Position numbers and translations under genes: made by a program. Shown here piece after piece: positions 11,190 through 18,974 of a stretch of DNA of 64,000 nt (its first letter is position 1; each line of letters starts with the position of its first letter). The notes under the pieces are model-generated. The model did not search any database, was not told the origin of the DNA, and was given only the letters and a program-made list of their open reading frames with translations. Location: positions 1 to 64,000 of the forward strand of contig NZ_BJDZ01000010.1 in NCBI RefSeq assembly GCF_005405405.1. Direction: 5' to 3'. Source of the DNA: Lactiplantibacillus plajomi (GTDB lineage Bacteria > Bacillota > Bacilli > Lactobacillales > Lactobacillaceae).

Positions 11190-11504
11190 CTAGTGGCGCC
11201 GTAACGGGTTCGGTAGGTGGTGACTCGCTTTGAATTTGGCTAGTGGTGACGGGCAGCAAACTTTTTTCGGCCCAGGGTGGACGTTGCCCATATGTTGTAA
11301 GGCGGCCTGCTTAGTTTTTTCACGCTCAATTTTTAGTTTGAGCCGGAGTTCGCTACTCTTCCAGAATCCTTTAACGCCAATAACAACCGGTACGAGGTGC
11401 AGGGCCGTTAAGCTGGGAATCAGCCAGGGCTCCTGCGCCAAAATTTCAAGAAATTGCTCGTGATGAGCACTAATGTCGGTATGGATCTTTTTGGGGGTTA
11501 ACAT
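11190..11504 (-). CDS. Hypothetical small protein
   Basis: A 104-residue open frame I do not recognise. The ATG at 11504 follows an AAGGAG ribosome binding site; a GTG three codons earlier is too close to it. Visible features are one moderately hydrophobic stretch (LIPSLTALHLVPVVIGVKGFW) and a charged helix (ELRLKLKIEREKTKQ). The C-terminal 30 residues are basic, with a CC pair. It sits alone between the T-box promoter region and the permease. It could be a peripheral or single-pass membrane protein; function unknown. Confidence 0.55.
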   Translation of the reverse strand: MLTPKKIHTDISAHHEQFLEILAQEPWLIPSLTALHLVPVVIGVKGFWKSSELRLKLKIEREKTKQAALQHMGNVHPGPKKVCCPSPLAKFKASHHLPNPLRRH

Positions 11505-11618
11505 AGAAACCACGCTCCTTTAAGTTACTTTCATCATACTCGAAGTTGAAACCGTTGTCATGAATTCGCATTAAAAAACAAGCTGGTGAACGGCGCACCG
11601 TTCGTCAGCTTGTTAGGG

Positions 11619-13016
11619 TTAATTTTCAGTTTGGTTCATTTTACTATGGTGGACGCCGTAGCTAAAGTAGATGATCAGCCCTAGGACGAACCAGACGAGT
11701 GAGGCAACCCAGGTTTCCAACGATAACTGGGTCATCATGAACAGGCACAACAATCCGGAAATGATTGGTAGGACTGGGTAAAACGGTACGCGGAAGCCCT
11801 TGATCTGGTTGAGCTTCGGGTTACGCCGTAGTAATAAGATGCCGAAAGAAACGAAGGTAAAGGCAATCAGCGTCCCGATATTGACTAGGTTCGCCAGTTG
11901 TCCCAGTGGGATGAACCCACCGAGAATGGAAATGACGATTGTAACGGTGATCATCGCGTGTTTCGGGGCGTGGTGCTTGTCGATTTTACCTAAGAAAGCG
12001 GGCAAGAGACCGTCACGGCCGATCGAGTAGAGTAGCCGTGAACTACTGTAGATCATGGTGACCATCATGGTAAACATTCCGGCGAGCGCCCCAATCGAAA
12101 CGATTCCGGCGACGAAGTTTTGGTGAACGAGTTGCAAGGCGAAGGTGACCGCGTCATCCACGTTTAGTAAGCGGTAGGAAACCATCCCGGTTAACACGCC
12201 CGATACCAAAATGTAGAAGACCGTGCAGACGACCAGCGTCCCGATAATGCCAATTGGCATGTTGCGTTTGGCGTTTTTAACTTCGGCCGCTGATGATGAA
12301 ACAGCGTCAAAGCCAAGGTAGGCGAAGAAAACGACCGCGGCGCCCTGGAAAATCCCCTTAACGCCAAATGGTGCGAACGGAGTCCAGTTACTTGGTTTGA
12401 CGTAGAAGGCCCCGACTAATAGGAAAATGATAATGATGGTGAGTTTAACGGCCACGATAATGTTGTTTAAACGTACGGACGTCTTTAAGCCTTCGTCGAT
12501 AATCCAGGCAATGATACAAACAATAATGATGGCAACCAGGTTAACGTAGGTGCCGTGGGCCGGATCGAATGAACCGGTGACGGCTTTCGGTAGGTGCAAC
12601 CCGAAACCGGCGATAAACGAATTAAAGTAGGCGGCCCAACCGACCGCCACGGCAGCGACGGCCAAAACGTACTCTAGGACGAGTGCCCAGCCAATGATCC
12701 AGCCGATCATTTCACCGTAGACGATGTTACCGTATGAGTAGGCCGAGCCGGCAACCGGCAGGACCGATGCAAATTCGGCGTAGCACATGGCCGCCACGGC
12801 ACAGACGATTGCTGCGATGACGAATGACAAAATAATCCCCGGACCAGCCTTAGTTGCCGCAACCGTTCCCGGTAAAATGAAAATCCCGGTCCCGATGACG
12901 GCACCAATCCCGAGTGCAATTAAATCGACGGCACTCAGTGTTCGTTCAAACTGACTGTCCTTTTGTAAATAGCGTTCCAAATGTTCTTTTTGGAAAATAC
13001 GCTGACGAATCCCCAT
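11619..13016 (-). CDS. APC-family amino acid permease (YfnA/CAT-like)
   Basis: A 465-residue integral membrane protein of the amino acid-polyamine-organocation family with about 12-13 predicted helices. The TM1 signature LIALGIGAVIGTGIFILPG and the following GPGIILSFVIAAIVCAVAAMCYAEF are typical of the cationic amino acid transporter/YfnA subgroup, which imports amino acids with protons. The ATG at 13016 has an AAAGGTGG site 8 nt upstream; the in-frame GTG at 13028 falls inside that site. It diverges from the pyridoxal kinase-like gene. The substrate cannot be read from sequence. Confidence 0.9.
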   Translation of the reverse strand: MGIRQRIFQKEHLERYLQKDSQFERTLSAVDLIALGIGAVIGTGIFILPGTVAATKAGPGIILSFVIAAIVCAVAAMCYAEFASVLPVAGSAYSYGNIVYGEMIGWIIGWALVLEYVLAVAAVAVGWAAYFNSFIAGFGLHLPKAVTGSFDPAHGTYVNLVAIIIVCIIAWIIDEGLKTSVRLNNIIVAVKLTIIIIFLLVGAFYVKPSNWTPFAPFGVKGIFQGAAVVFFAYLGFDAVSSSAAEVKNAKRNMPIGIIGTLVVCTVFYILVSGVLTGMVSYRLLNVDDAVTFALQLVHQNFVAGIVSIGALAGMFTMMVTMIYSSSRLLYSIGRDGLLPAFLGKIDKHHAPKHAMITVTIVISILGGFIPLGQLANLVNIGTLIAFTFVSFGILLLRRNPKLNQIKGFRVPFYPVLPIISGLLCLFMMTQLSLETWVASLVWFVLGLIIYFSYGVHHSKMNQTEN

Positions 13017-13271
13017 ACCTTGAACCACCTTTTTGGTTATTAATCACAATTAATTGTCGTAATTTAACAAATTAACATGTTAATATGATAACGTGAACAT
13101 TTATTAAAAGTCAATTAGAATCGGCTTTTGATTGTTAAGAAACCATATTAGGGGACTTGGCGCCCATTTGGCAATCAAATGCCGGTAGGTTACAGTTGGC
13201 GTGGATTCTGATAAAATGTGGGTTAAGCTTAGCCCAATACATAGAATTTAATGATTTGAGGAGGAATGATT

Positions 13272-14090
13272 TTGGCTGCAATTTTAGTCGCTCAGGACCT
13301 TTCGGCGGTTGGTGGTATCTCGTTAAGTGCTGCGGTACCGGTACTGACCGCCATGCAGTACGAAGTGGCGGCGTTGCCGACCAGTTTACTATCGACCCAT
13401 ACTAGTGGTTACGGCAAGCCGGCGGTCGTTGACCTATCTAGCTGGTTACCAGCCGTTTTTGACCACTGGACCCGTGCTGATCTGCAATTTGACGCGGCGT
13501 TGATCGGTTACGTGGGGTCGGTCCAGCTTTGCCAGCAATTGACCCAGTATTTATCCCGTCAGCCGTTAGACTTATTGGTGGTCGACCCGGTATTGGGGGA
13601 TTTAGGTGAACTTTACAGCGGATTTGACCAGCAATACGTGGAAGCCATGCGCGATTTGGTTAAAACGGCCGACGTGATTTTACCGAACGTTACCGAGGCT
13701 GCGTTGTTGACCGGCCGGCCGTACCAACCGGTGCCGGATTTGCGGGCAACTCTCACGGCCCTACAAGCGGGGCTTAAGCCCGGTGCCCACGCGGTCATTA
13801 CCGACGTGACGCGGGAGGACCGGATCGGCTGTGCCTGGCTTGATGAGCGCGGCGCCGTTCAGTTTGTCGGTGAACCGCGGCTGCCTGGGCATTATAATGG
13901 TACCGGCGACACGCTGGCCGCTGCCATTGCCGGATTATTGGGACGGGGTTTTTCGTTGACCCGCAGCCTTGAATTAGCCAACCAGTGGATGCACTTAGCG
14001 GTGGCGGAAACCTTGGCTGAACGGCGAACCGACCCACGTCAGGGCATCGCTTTAGCCCAAATGTTACGGGCGATTCTCTCATTGAATTAG
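13272..14090 (+). CDS. Pyridoxal/pyridoxamine kinase-like protein (PfkB fold)
   Basis: A 272-residue ribokinase-superfamily protein resembling PdxY/PdxK, which phosphorylate B6 vitamers. Landmarks are an N-terminal AILVAQDLSAVGGISL (substrate side), VDPVLGD in the centre, ILPNVTEAALLTG, and the anion-hole/catalytic motif HYNGTGDTLAAA near residue 209. The likely start is TTG 13272: GAGGAGG lies 7 nt upstream, whereas the in-frame ATG at 13266 is too close to it. The Nudix gene follows after 38 bp. Specificity for pyridoxal versus another small alcohol is inferred from family resemblance only. Confidence 0.82.
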   Translation: MAAILVAQDLSAVGGISLSAAVPVLTAMQYEVAALPTSLLSTHTSGYGKPAVVDLSSWLPAVFDHWTRADLQFDAALIGYVGSVQLCQQLTQYLSRQPLDLLVVDPVLGDLGELYSGFDQQYVEAMRDLVKTADVILPNVTEAALLTGRPYQPVPDLRATLTALQAGLKPGAHAVITDVTREDRIGCAWLDERGAVQFVGEPRLPGHYNGTGDTLAAAIAGLLGRGFSLTRSLELANQWMHLAVAETLAERRTDPRQGIALAQMLRAILSLN

Positions 14091-14128
14091 AACATGGTAT
14101 ACTAGGAACGAGTAACGAGGAGGATCGG

Positions 14129-14551
14129 ATGATGAGTACAGAAGTAGCGAGTGGGGCCGTCGTCTATCAGCAACGTGACGGTCACCCGGCTTATTTATTA
14201 TTACAAAGCGCCACTAGTGATTTCTGGGGCTTCCCTAAGGGCCACTTAGAGGGTCACGAAACCTTAGCTGAAACGGCGGTACGTGAAATTCGAGAAGAAA
14301 CCCAGCTCGACGTGCAGGTCGATACGGCTTTTAAAGCCTACACCGAATACCAGCTACCCAACGGTAACTTAAAGCAGGTGACGCTGTTTGTGAGTGAGGT
14401 TCCCGCGGGTGTTGCCGTAACGCGACAAAGGGAAGAAATCAGCGCGGTGGGGTGGTTTGACTACGCAACGGCGCGTAAGCGTTTGAGCTACGACAACTTA
14501 AAGACAATGTTGGATCAAGCCAACACGTACATTGAAGCCCATCTAAATTAA
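14129..14551 (+). CDS. Nudix hydrolase, Ap4A-hydrolase-like
   Basis: A 140-residue Nudix protein. The Nudix box is GHLEGHETLAETAVREIREETQLD, with all metal-binding glutamates of the REEXEE-type core present. FWGFPKGHLE immediately before it is characteristic of asymmetric diadenosine tetraphosphatases, which cleave Ap4A to ATP and AMP. The start is ATG 14129 behind GAGGAGG. A terminator follows directly, so it probably closes a two-gene unit with the kinase-like gene. Confidence 0.88.
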   Translation: MMSTEVASGAVVYQQRDGHPAYLLLQSATSDFWGFPKGHLEGHETLAETAVREIREETQLDVQVDTAFKAYTEYQLPNGNLKQVTLFVSEVPAGVAVTRQREEISAVGWFDYATARKRLSYDNLKTMLDQANTYIEAHLN

Positions 14552-14556
14552 GCAAA

Positions 14557-14600
14557 AAAAATTACTGGCACCGTCGCATAAGCGGTGACCAGTAATTTTT
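14557..14600 (+). terminator. Terminator after Nudix gene
   Basis: ATTACTGGCACCG / CGGTGACCAGTAAT hairpin with A run on one side and TTTTT on the other; it can serve both the Nudix gene and the small minus-strand gene that ends nearby. Confidence 0.88.
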
Positions 14601-14633
14601 AATCAATTAAAGTTTGTTTTTGAGTTAAACGCG

Positions 14634-14783
14634 CTAGGCTTGAGTTTTTAAGTTTGCAACTGCATCTTCGATTGTTACGCCTTCAGCGGACAATTCTGGA
14701 TGAAGTTTGTCAGTTGCAACAAATAATTGGCGTTGCGTGTCCAACACAATGGTGAACCAGCTGTTCGTTGTTTTGAATTTCAT
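14634..14783 (-). CDS. 49-residue HicB-like small protein
   Basis: A short gene on the minus strand between the Nudix and guanylate kinase-like genes. It begins MKFKTTNSWFTIV and ends EDAVANLKTQA. The ATG at 14783 has a GGGAG ribosome binding site 9 nt upstream, good evidence that it is translated. The pattern of a beta strand (FTIVLDTQRQLFVATD), then PELSAEGVTIEDAVANLK, recalls the HicB/UPF0150 fold, in which an E(D/E)A(L/V) helix follows a G-x-T turn. No HicA toxin partner is adjacent and the protein is shorter than full HicB antitoxins. The assignment to HicB-like is tentative. Confidence 0.6.
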   Translation of the reverse strand: MKFKTTNSWFTIVLDTQRQLFVATDKLHPELSAEGVTIEDAVANLKTQA

Positions 14784-14945
14784 TTGACAAAACTCCCTTC
14801 ATGAAAATTGTTTGGTTGTGCTACGAGATGCTTTCATCATCTTGAACCTTACAATTTCTACACTATACTCGGTTTGCCGGTCTAACGCAAATGAAAAGCT
14901 TTACAAAAAGTTGAAAATAATCAGATTATAAGGAGATTTTTACTA

Positions 14946-15524
14946 ATGACGACTAACCAAGTCATCGTGATTACCGGACCCACGGGCAGTGGTAAAACGA
15001 CCGTCAGTCACTACTTAAAAGACCACTTTAATATTCCGCAGGTGATCACCCATACGACCCGGGCGCCCCGTGATGGGGAAGTCGACGGCCGCGATTATTA
15101 TTTTGAAACGCCGGCAAGCTTTGCAACTAAGCATTACTTAGAGCACGTGACTTATAGCGGTAACCAGTACGGGTCGTCACGTGAAGGGCTGGCGGCCGGC
15201 TGGTCGAAATCACCGTTGGTCAGCATCGTTCTCGATACGGCCGGCGCCATCACGTACGCTCGTGAACTGGGCCGACAAGCTGTGATTATTTATCTGGAAG
15301 TGCCGGATAACCGTGCGTTAGTGGAACGGTTAGCTAAACGCGGTGACCACCCGGAACGAATCAAAAAGCGGGTTGCGAGTCAGGAATATCAACGTGATCA
15401 GCAGCTACCGGCCGGGTTAGTTGGCCACGCGACGGCGCTAGTTAACGATGATTGGACCCAGACGCGCGCTAAGCTGGACGCGTTAGTTCATCATTATCAG
15501 CAAGTGAGTGATTCGGCAAATTAA
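14946..15524 (+). CDS. Guanylate kinase-like protein
   Basis: A 192-residue P-loop kinase: GPTGSGKT at residues 11-18, then TRAPRDGEVDGRDYYFET, the GMP-binding segment of guanylate kinases, and a lid region around VERLAKRGDHPERIKKRV. Guanylate kinase converts GMP to GDP with ATP. It is a little short, and its surroundings (Fur-family gene downstream) are not those of the canonical gmk, so it is probably a second, diverged copy. Start ATG 14946 has AGGAG 10 nt upstream. Function as a true guanylate kinase is inference. Confidence 0.8.
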   Translation: MTTNQVIVITGPTGSGKTTVSHYLKDHFNIPQVITHTTRAPRDGEVDGRDYYFETPASFATKHYLEHVTYSGNQYGSSREGLAAGWSKSPLVSIVLDTAGAITYARELGRQAVIIYLEVPDNRALVERLAKRGDHPERIKKRVASQEYQRDQQLPAGLVGHATALVNDDWTQTRAKLDALVHHYQQVSDSAN

Positions 15525-15552
15525 TTCACTTTCGGTAGTCGGTATGCTAAAG

Positions 15553-15575
15553 TAAATAGTAATGATTATGATTTA
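15553..15575 (+). promoter_or_regulatory. Zur-like operator
   Basis: A 23-bp near-palindrome: TAAATAGTAAT, central G, ATTATGATTTA. Its arms match at 9 of 11 positions. It closely resembles the known Bacillus Zur box (AAATCGTAAT-N-ATTACGATTT), with two differences over those 21 positions. It lies about 40 bp upstream of the Fur-family start, suggesting autoregulation. Confidence 0.65.
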
Positions 15576-15612
15576 GCAAGAGGCTGCTAAATTTGGAAAG
15601 GTGGGGAGCCAG

Positions 15613-16062
15613 ATGAACCCAACGATTGAACAGGCCGTGGCGATTTTGCGCCGTAACCAGCTTAAAATAACCAAGCAACGGCAGGCCCTGATCGACTACC
15701 TAGTGACGTATCAGGACCACTACGTTGCGATTGCTGAAGTCGACGAGCACATGCGGGGACTCTTTCCCGGGATGAGCCACAACACCATCTACCGGAACGT
15801 CAAGGAATTTGAGGCGTTGGGACTGCTCGAGCTGAAAGCCCAAGCAAAGCAGACGCTGGTCAAATATCAGTGTGACTTTAAGCACCAGCACCACCACCAC
15901 TTTATTTGTTCAAACTGTGGTAAGGTCCAGGAGCTCGAAGCGTGCCCACTGGATGCTTTTGAAGACCAGTTACCGGGTTGCACGATTACCGGGCACCGGA
16001 TTGAGTTTTACGGGTTGTGTGCTGATTGTACGGCCGAGTTGAAGCCGCAGTCGGCCAAGTAG
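15613..16062 (+). CDS. zur: Fur-family metalloregulator, probably Zur
   Basis: A 149-residue Fur superfamily repressor. The winged-helix N-terminal half includes KITKQRQALIDYL and SHNTIYRNVKEFEALGLL (recognition helix); the C-terminal half has the metal site HHHHFIC and two CxxC pairs (CSNCG and CADC) for structural zinc. Start ATG 15613 follows AAAGGTGG by 8 nt; an upstream in-frame GTG overlaps that site. The family cannot be split safely by eye into Fur, PerR and Zur. I favour Zur because the operator upstream matches the 9-1-9 Zur box better than the shorter PerR or Fur consensus. Confidence 0.8.
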   Translation: MNPTIEQAVAILRRNQLKITKQRQALIDYLVTYQDHYVAIAEVDEHMRGLFPGMSHNTIYRNVKEFEALGLLELKAQAKQTLVKYQCDFKHQHHHHFICSNCGKVQELEACPLDAFEDQLPGCTITGHRIEFYGLCADCTAELKPQSAK

Positions 16063-16092
16063 ATCAGTTTTTAGTAACTGGTCTATTTTTTA
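16061..16092 (+). terminator. Terminator after zur-like gene
   Basis: AGATCAGTT / AACTGGTCT hairpin followed by six T, overlapping the stop codon region. Confidence 0.75.
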
Positions 16093-16268
16093 TTTACTGA
16101 TATAATGGGCTTATATTCTTAAAATAAAAAATTGGTACGGGTTGAAACTAACCGATTATCATAAAGACTTTCTTAATTTAACCGTTAATTAATGCACGTT
16201 GTGTCGGGACGTGGTTTAATGGGAGGTTGAGAAAGCCAACCGGCATGACAGGGAAGGAAATGATACTG

Positions 16269-16757
16269 ATGGCATACCGAACACCACCATTTATTTCACC
16301 ATTTGCAATTGTTTCGATCGTTTTGGCACTTGGTGCGACCAACGTGGTTGTGAACAAGACGACTAACACCGTTAACGGTGCCCCGGCAAGTAGTAAATCT
16401 AGCCGGGTCGTTTCATCGTCGTCAAGTAGTTCTGACAAAAATAATGACGAAGATAAAAATTCTAGTGATGAAGATGCTTCGGACAAACAGAGCAGTAATA
16501 GTTCCAGTGATGCGGATTCGTCCAGCGCAACCAGCAGTTCGACGACTGACTCGGAAAGTAGCAGTGCGACTAGCAGTGATACCGAGAGTAGCTCGGCGAC
16601 GACGACCAGCTCTAGTGAGACCGAAAGTTCGGCGGCTAGTTCTTCAACCGATGATAGTGATTCAACGACGGATGACGATACGTCAAGTACGACGTCGTCC
16701 AGTGCCACGACTACGACGCAGTCCGCGGCGGATACGACCGATGATGGGGGCGAATAG
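16269..16757 (+). CDS. Ser/Asp/Thr-rich single-TM surface protein
   Basis: A 162-residue protein with an N-terminal hydrophobic segment (FAIVSIVLALGATNVVV) and then about 120 residues made almost wholly of Ser, Thr, Asp, Glu and Ala, beginning with SSKSSRVVSSSSSSSD. There is no sorting motif, so it is likely anchored by its N-terminal helix with a disordered, acidic outer tail. Start ATG 16269 is placed 9-10 nt after GGAAGGA. It ends 3 bp before the next gene, so the two are cotranscribed. Function unknown; the low complexity makes homology searches unreliable. Confidence 0.7.
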   Translation: MAYRTPPFISPFAIVSIVLALGATNVVVNKTTNTVNGAPASSKSSRVVSSSSSSSDKNNDEDKNSSDEDASDKQSSNSSSDADSSSATSSSTTDSESSSATSSDTESSSATTTSSSETESSAASSSTDDSDSTTDDDTSSTTSSSATTTTQSAADTTDDGGE

Positions 16758-16760
16758 TGA

Positions 16761-17570
16761 ATGTTTAGTATTTTAGATATGATCAACCACGCCCTGGGTT
16801 ACGTGAACGTGAACGTTAAGATCAAGAACCAAATCTATACGGGAATCGGCATTGCCGGGAACCTCTATTTGGGCTACGTCGCGATTCGGTTGATGCAAAA
16901 CGGCGCCTGGGTGCGGGGATTACTGTACCTGCTAGTCTTCTTAGCCTTAATTTATTTTATCGTGTTAAACGTGATTTATTACTTTACTAATAAGACGGCA
17001 AAGTATGACTTGTCGCCTAAAATTGAAAAATTACTGGGTGGTAAACCCAAGGAAGCCGTGGCGGCTGAACAGGCTGCAACGGCCATGCCGGGCTACGTGC
17101 CCGCTAACGGTATTTTTGACGGTCAGGATTTATTACCAGCAACCATTAAGACGTCGCGCGAAGAGCAAACCAACCTACACCAAATCGTGGACCAATTGCA
17201 GGCGGCGAACGTCATCAAACTCGATTATGGTGGCAAGAGTGATAAGGAAATCATGCGCGATTTAAAGGCTAGTGGCGAGGCCGTTTATGCCATCGGTCAG
17301 GGTGCCCAGCTACCATTTTCACAATTAAAATTGGAAAATCACCGCTTAGTGGTTTACGCGGGCTTGAACCAGTTGGACCAGTTGCCGGTCGGTCACGTGA
17401 CGCGGGTCGGTTTAACGGCGGTACACGACGCCCACGAAGATTACAAATTATACTTGGCAACCGCCGTGATCACTGGCGGGATGTCGAAGACGGCGGGCCG
17501 GAATTCAACGATTGAGCAGCCCGGCGACTACCAGGTAGCGGCGCAGGTGGCGTATAAGGATAGAGTGTGA
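16761..17570 (+). CDS. Two-TM protein of unknown function (DUF6681-like)
   Basis: A 269-residue protein with two N-terminal membrane helices (IYTGIGIAGNLYLGYVAIRLM and GLLYLLVFLALIYFIVLNVIYYF), followed by a soluble domain of about 200 residues containing PGYVPANGIFDGQDLLPA. I recall this architecture as a lactobacillar conserved protein, DUF6681-like, but cannot confirm it. The domain topology suggests a cytoplasmic domain after two helices. It follows the Ser-rich gene with no gap, which suggests a joint envelope role. Four copies of an intergenic repeat lie directly downstream. Confidence 0.65.
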   Translation: MFSILDMINHALGYVNVNVKIKNQIYTGIGIAGNLYLGYVAIRLMQNGAWVRGLLYLLVFLALIYFIVLNVIYYFTNKTAKYDLSPKIEKLLGGKPKEAVAAEQAATAMPGYVPANGIFDGQDLLPATIKTSREEQTNLHQIVDQLQAANVIKLDYGGKSDKEIMRDLKASGEAVYAIGQGAQLPFSQLKLENHRLVVYAGLNQLDQLPVGHVTRVGLTAVHDAHEDYKLYLATAVITGGMSKTAGRNSTIEQPGDYQVAAQVAYKDRV

Positions 17571-17602
17571 GGGGAAGCGGGTTGACACCGAGCATTGCCT
17601 AG

Positions 17603-17639
17603 CTAAGCAGTTATTGCGGTTTTTGCAATGGCTGCTTAG
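17603..17639. repeat. Hairpin at start of intergenic repeat block
   Basis: CTAAGCAG...ATTGC / GCAAT...CTGCTTAG stem-loop with no T run, immediately before the first repeat unit. Confidence 0.7.
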
Positions 17640-17875
17640 CGTAGCAAGCACAGGTGTCAGCTTCCTCGAACACGTTTCGGCAAGACTGCCAAGTAGCGTA
17701 GCAAGCACAGGTGTTAGCTTCCCCGAGCACGTTTCGGCTATGCTGCCAAATGCGGGCTTTGCAGTTGCCGGTTAGCGTAGCAAGCGCAGGAAGTTGCCCC
17801 GCCGAACACGTTTCGGCAAGACTGCCAAGTAGCGTAACAAGCACAGGTGTCAGCTTCCCCGAACACGTTTCGGCC
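17637..17875. repeat. Four imperfect tandem intergenic repeats
   Basis: Units begin near 17637, 17695, 17772 and 17830 with TAGCGTAGCAAGC(A/G)CAGG and contain CGAACACGTTTCGGC. Unit spacing is 58-78 bp; unit 2 has an extra GC-rich insert. Both strands have short open frames, but the frame differs between units. They appear as Cys-rich peptides only by chance. It looks like a non-coding repeat family. Confidence 0.75.
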
Positions 17876-17892
17876 ATACGACTAAAAATAAA

Positions 17893-17937
17893 CTACCCCG
17901 CTTTTCCAACTATTCGGAAAAGCGGGGTAGCTTTAAT
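17893..17937. terminator. Bidirectional terminator
   Basis: Perfect 15-bp stem CTACCCCGCTTTTCC / GGAAAAGCGGGGTAG, between convergent genes (two-TM protein and HAD phosphatase). Confidence 0.85.
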
Positions 17938-17948
17938 TTACGTTAAGT

Positions 17949-18578
17949 TTAGTGATACAGGGCGGCAATGTCCGCGGGGTGCTCAAAGTGGTGCGCAACC
18001 GTTTGATGACTGGCGTTAGGATCCATACCCCAACCGGCCAAACCAAAGTCGACGTTGGCCGCGGCCGCGGTTTTCTCATCACTGAGAGAATCGCCGACGA
18101 ACAGGGCGTTTTCCGGTGTGACGTTGACCCGTTTTAAAGCGGTCAATAGGGGGAGCGGGTCGGGCTTGCGTTTCGGGGTATCGTCGGCGCCAATCGTTAC
18201 GTCCATGTGGGCCATAACCGGTGCGTGCGGCGCCATGACGGTGTCCATTTCGTTACGACGTTGGGAAGTAACGATTCCTAACTTGACGTCGCTAGGTAGC
18301 TGGGCCATCATCGTTTCGATACCGGGGAACAACTTAATGTCGGTAAAGTGGTCGGCCATGACCGCTTCGTAGCGGACTTGGAACCGGTCGACCTCGTCGG
18401 CTTCAATGCCGAGGTGGGCGAGCGCCTGTTCGGCCGCCATTGGAAACGTTAGTTGGGCATCGTCGTCAGAAAAGTCGCGGCCAAATTCTTTCAGTACGGC
18501 GCGCATGACGGTGGTGTAAACGGGTTGACTGTTGGTCAGGGTCCCGTCGATATCAAACATAATTGCCTGGTAAGTCAA
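17949..18578 (-). CDS. HAD-superfamily hydrolase, phosphoglycolate phosphatase-like
   Basis: A 209-residue HAD subfamily IA phosphatase. Motif I is FDIDGTLTNS, motif II is IVTSQRRNE, the motif III lysine is in KRKPDPLPL, and motif IV is FVGDSLSDEKTA. A helical cap lies between motifs I and II (about residues 15-85). Such enzymes dephosphorylate small phosphorylated metabolites such as phosphoglycolate, or pyrophosphate, in the cytoplasm. The substrate cannot be assigned from sequence. Single gene, divergent from the aromatic leader region. Confidence 0.88.
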   Translation of the reverse strand: MTYQAIMFDIDGTLTNSQPVYTTVMRAVLKEFGRDFSDDDAQLTFPMAAEQALAHLGIEADEVDRFQVRYEAVMADHFTDIKLFPGIETMMAQLPSDVKLGIVTSQRRNEMDTVMAPHAPVMAHMDVTIGADDTPKRKPDPLPLLTALKRVNVTPENALFVGDSLSDEKTAAAANVDFGLAGWGMDPNASHQTVAHHFEHPADIAALYH

Positions 18579-18630
18579 ATTACATCATCCCTTCTTAATC
18601 ACTACACTAACAGTATATCAAAATTAGGTA

Positions 18631-18659
18631 TTGACAGTGATTATTTGAATCGTTATAGT
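18631..18659 (+). promoter_or_regulatory. Promoter of aromatic leader/aminotransferase operon
   Basis: Consensus TTGACA (18631-18636), exact 17-bp spacer, TATAGT (18654-18659). The transcript would start about 18666, some 25 nt before the leader peptide. Confidence 0.88.
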
Positions 18660-18689
18660 TAGATTAACAATTGATGAGGAGCTAATGTT

Positions 18690-18752
18690 ATGTCATTACC
18701 GTTGAATCACGTTAAAACTTCAACTAGTTTTTACTTTTGGTATTTTCGCTAG
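18690..18752 (+). CDS. Aromatic leader peptide (attenuation), 20 residues
   Basis: A 20-codon open frame starting MSLPLNHVKTS and ending FYFWYFR, with six consecutive aromatic codons (TTT TAC TTT TGG TAT TTT) before the penultimate CGC and a TAG stop. GAGGAG lies 8 nt upstream of the ATG at 18690. An alternative ATG at 18685 is only 3 nt from that site and gives a six-residue frame. The position after a consensus promoter and before a terminator, upstream of an aminotransferase operon, is the layout of a ribosome-sensing leader such as pheL, but that function is inferred. Confidence 0.85.
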   Translation: MSLPLNHVKTSTSFYFWYFR

Positions 18753-18923
18753 TGTTTGTGCCGGCTGCTTAGGTGCAAACACGAATCCGATGTTTGCATC
18801 GATGCGGTTGCCAAAAGCTTTTTGTGATTGAACGGCGCCCATGGATGTTTGAAAATTCCAAGGGTGGCTAAAATAGTTTTTTCAGTGACACACCCTTTGA
18901 ATTTTCAAGGGGTGTGTTTTTTT
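18752..18923 (+). promoter_or_regulatory. Attenuator with alternative RNA folds
   Basis: Segment A GTGTTTGTGC (18752-18761) can pair with B GTGCAAACAC (18773-18782), while TGCAAACA within B can instead pair with TGTTTGCA (18791-18798). Downstream, TTGAAAATTC plus AAGGGTG (18849-18866) can pair with CACCCTT plus GAATTTTCAA (18891-18908), an 18-position antiterminator with one mismatch. The competing terminator is ACACACCCTTTGAA / TTCAAGGGGTGTGT (18888-18917), followed by T run to 18923. A ribosome stalled on the aromatic codons would cover A. How the B/C switch feeds the antiterminator needs folding. Confidence 0.8.
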
Positions 18924-18974
18924 ACGCCCACCACGTGCCGCCCGCACCAACTAATTAAAATTGGAGGAACCAAT

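Noticed and set aside
16178-16786. 202-residue minus-strand open frame opposite the Ser-rich gene
   Set aside because: It is the mirror of a low-complexity coding strand; it has no RBS and its composition is explained by the antisense of Ser/Asp codons.
17611-17877. Cys-rich minus-strand frame over the intergenic repeats
   Set aside because: The frame is not conserved across repeat units and there is no RBS; it is created by the repeat sequence.
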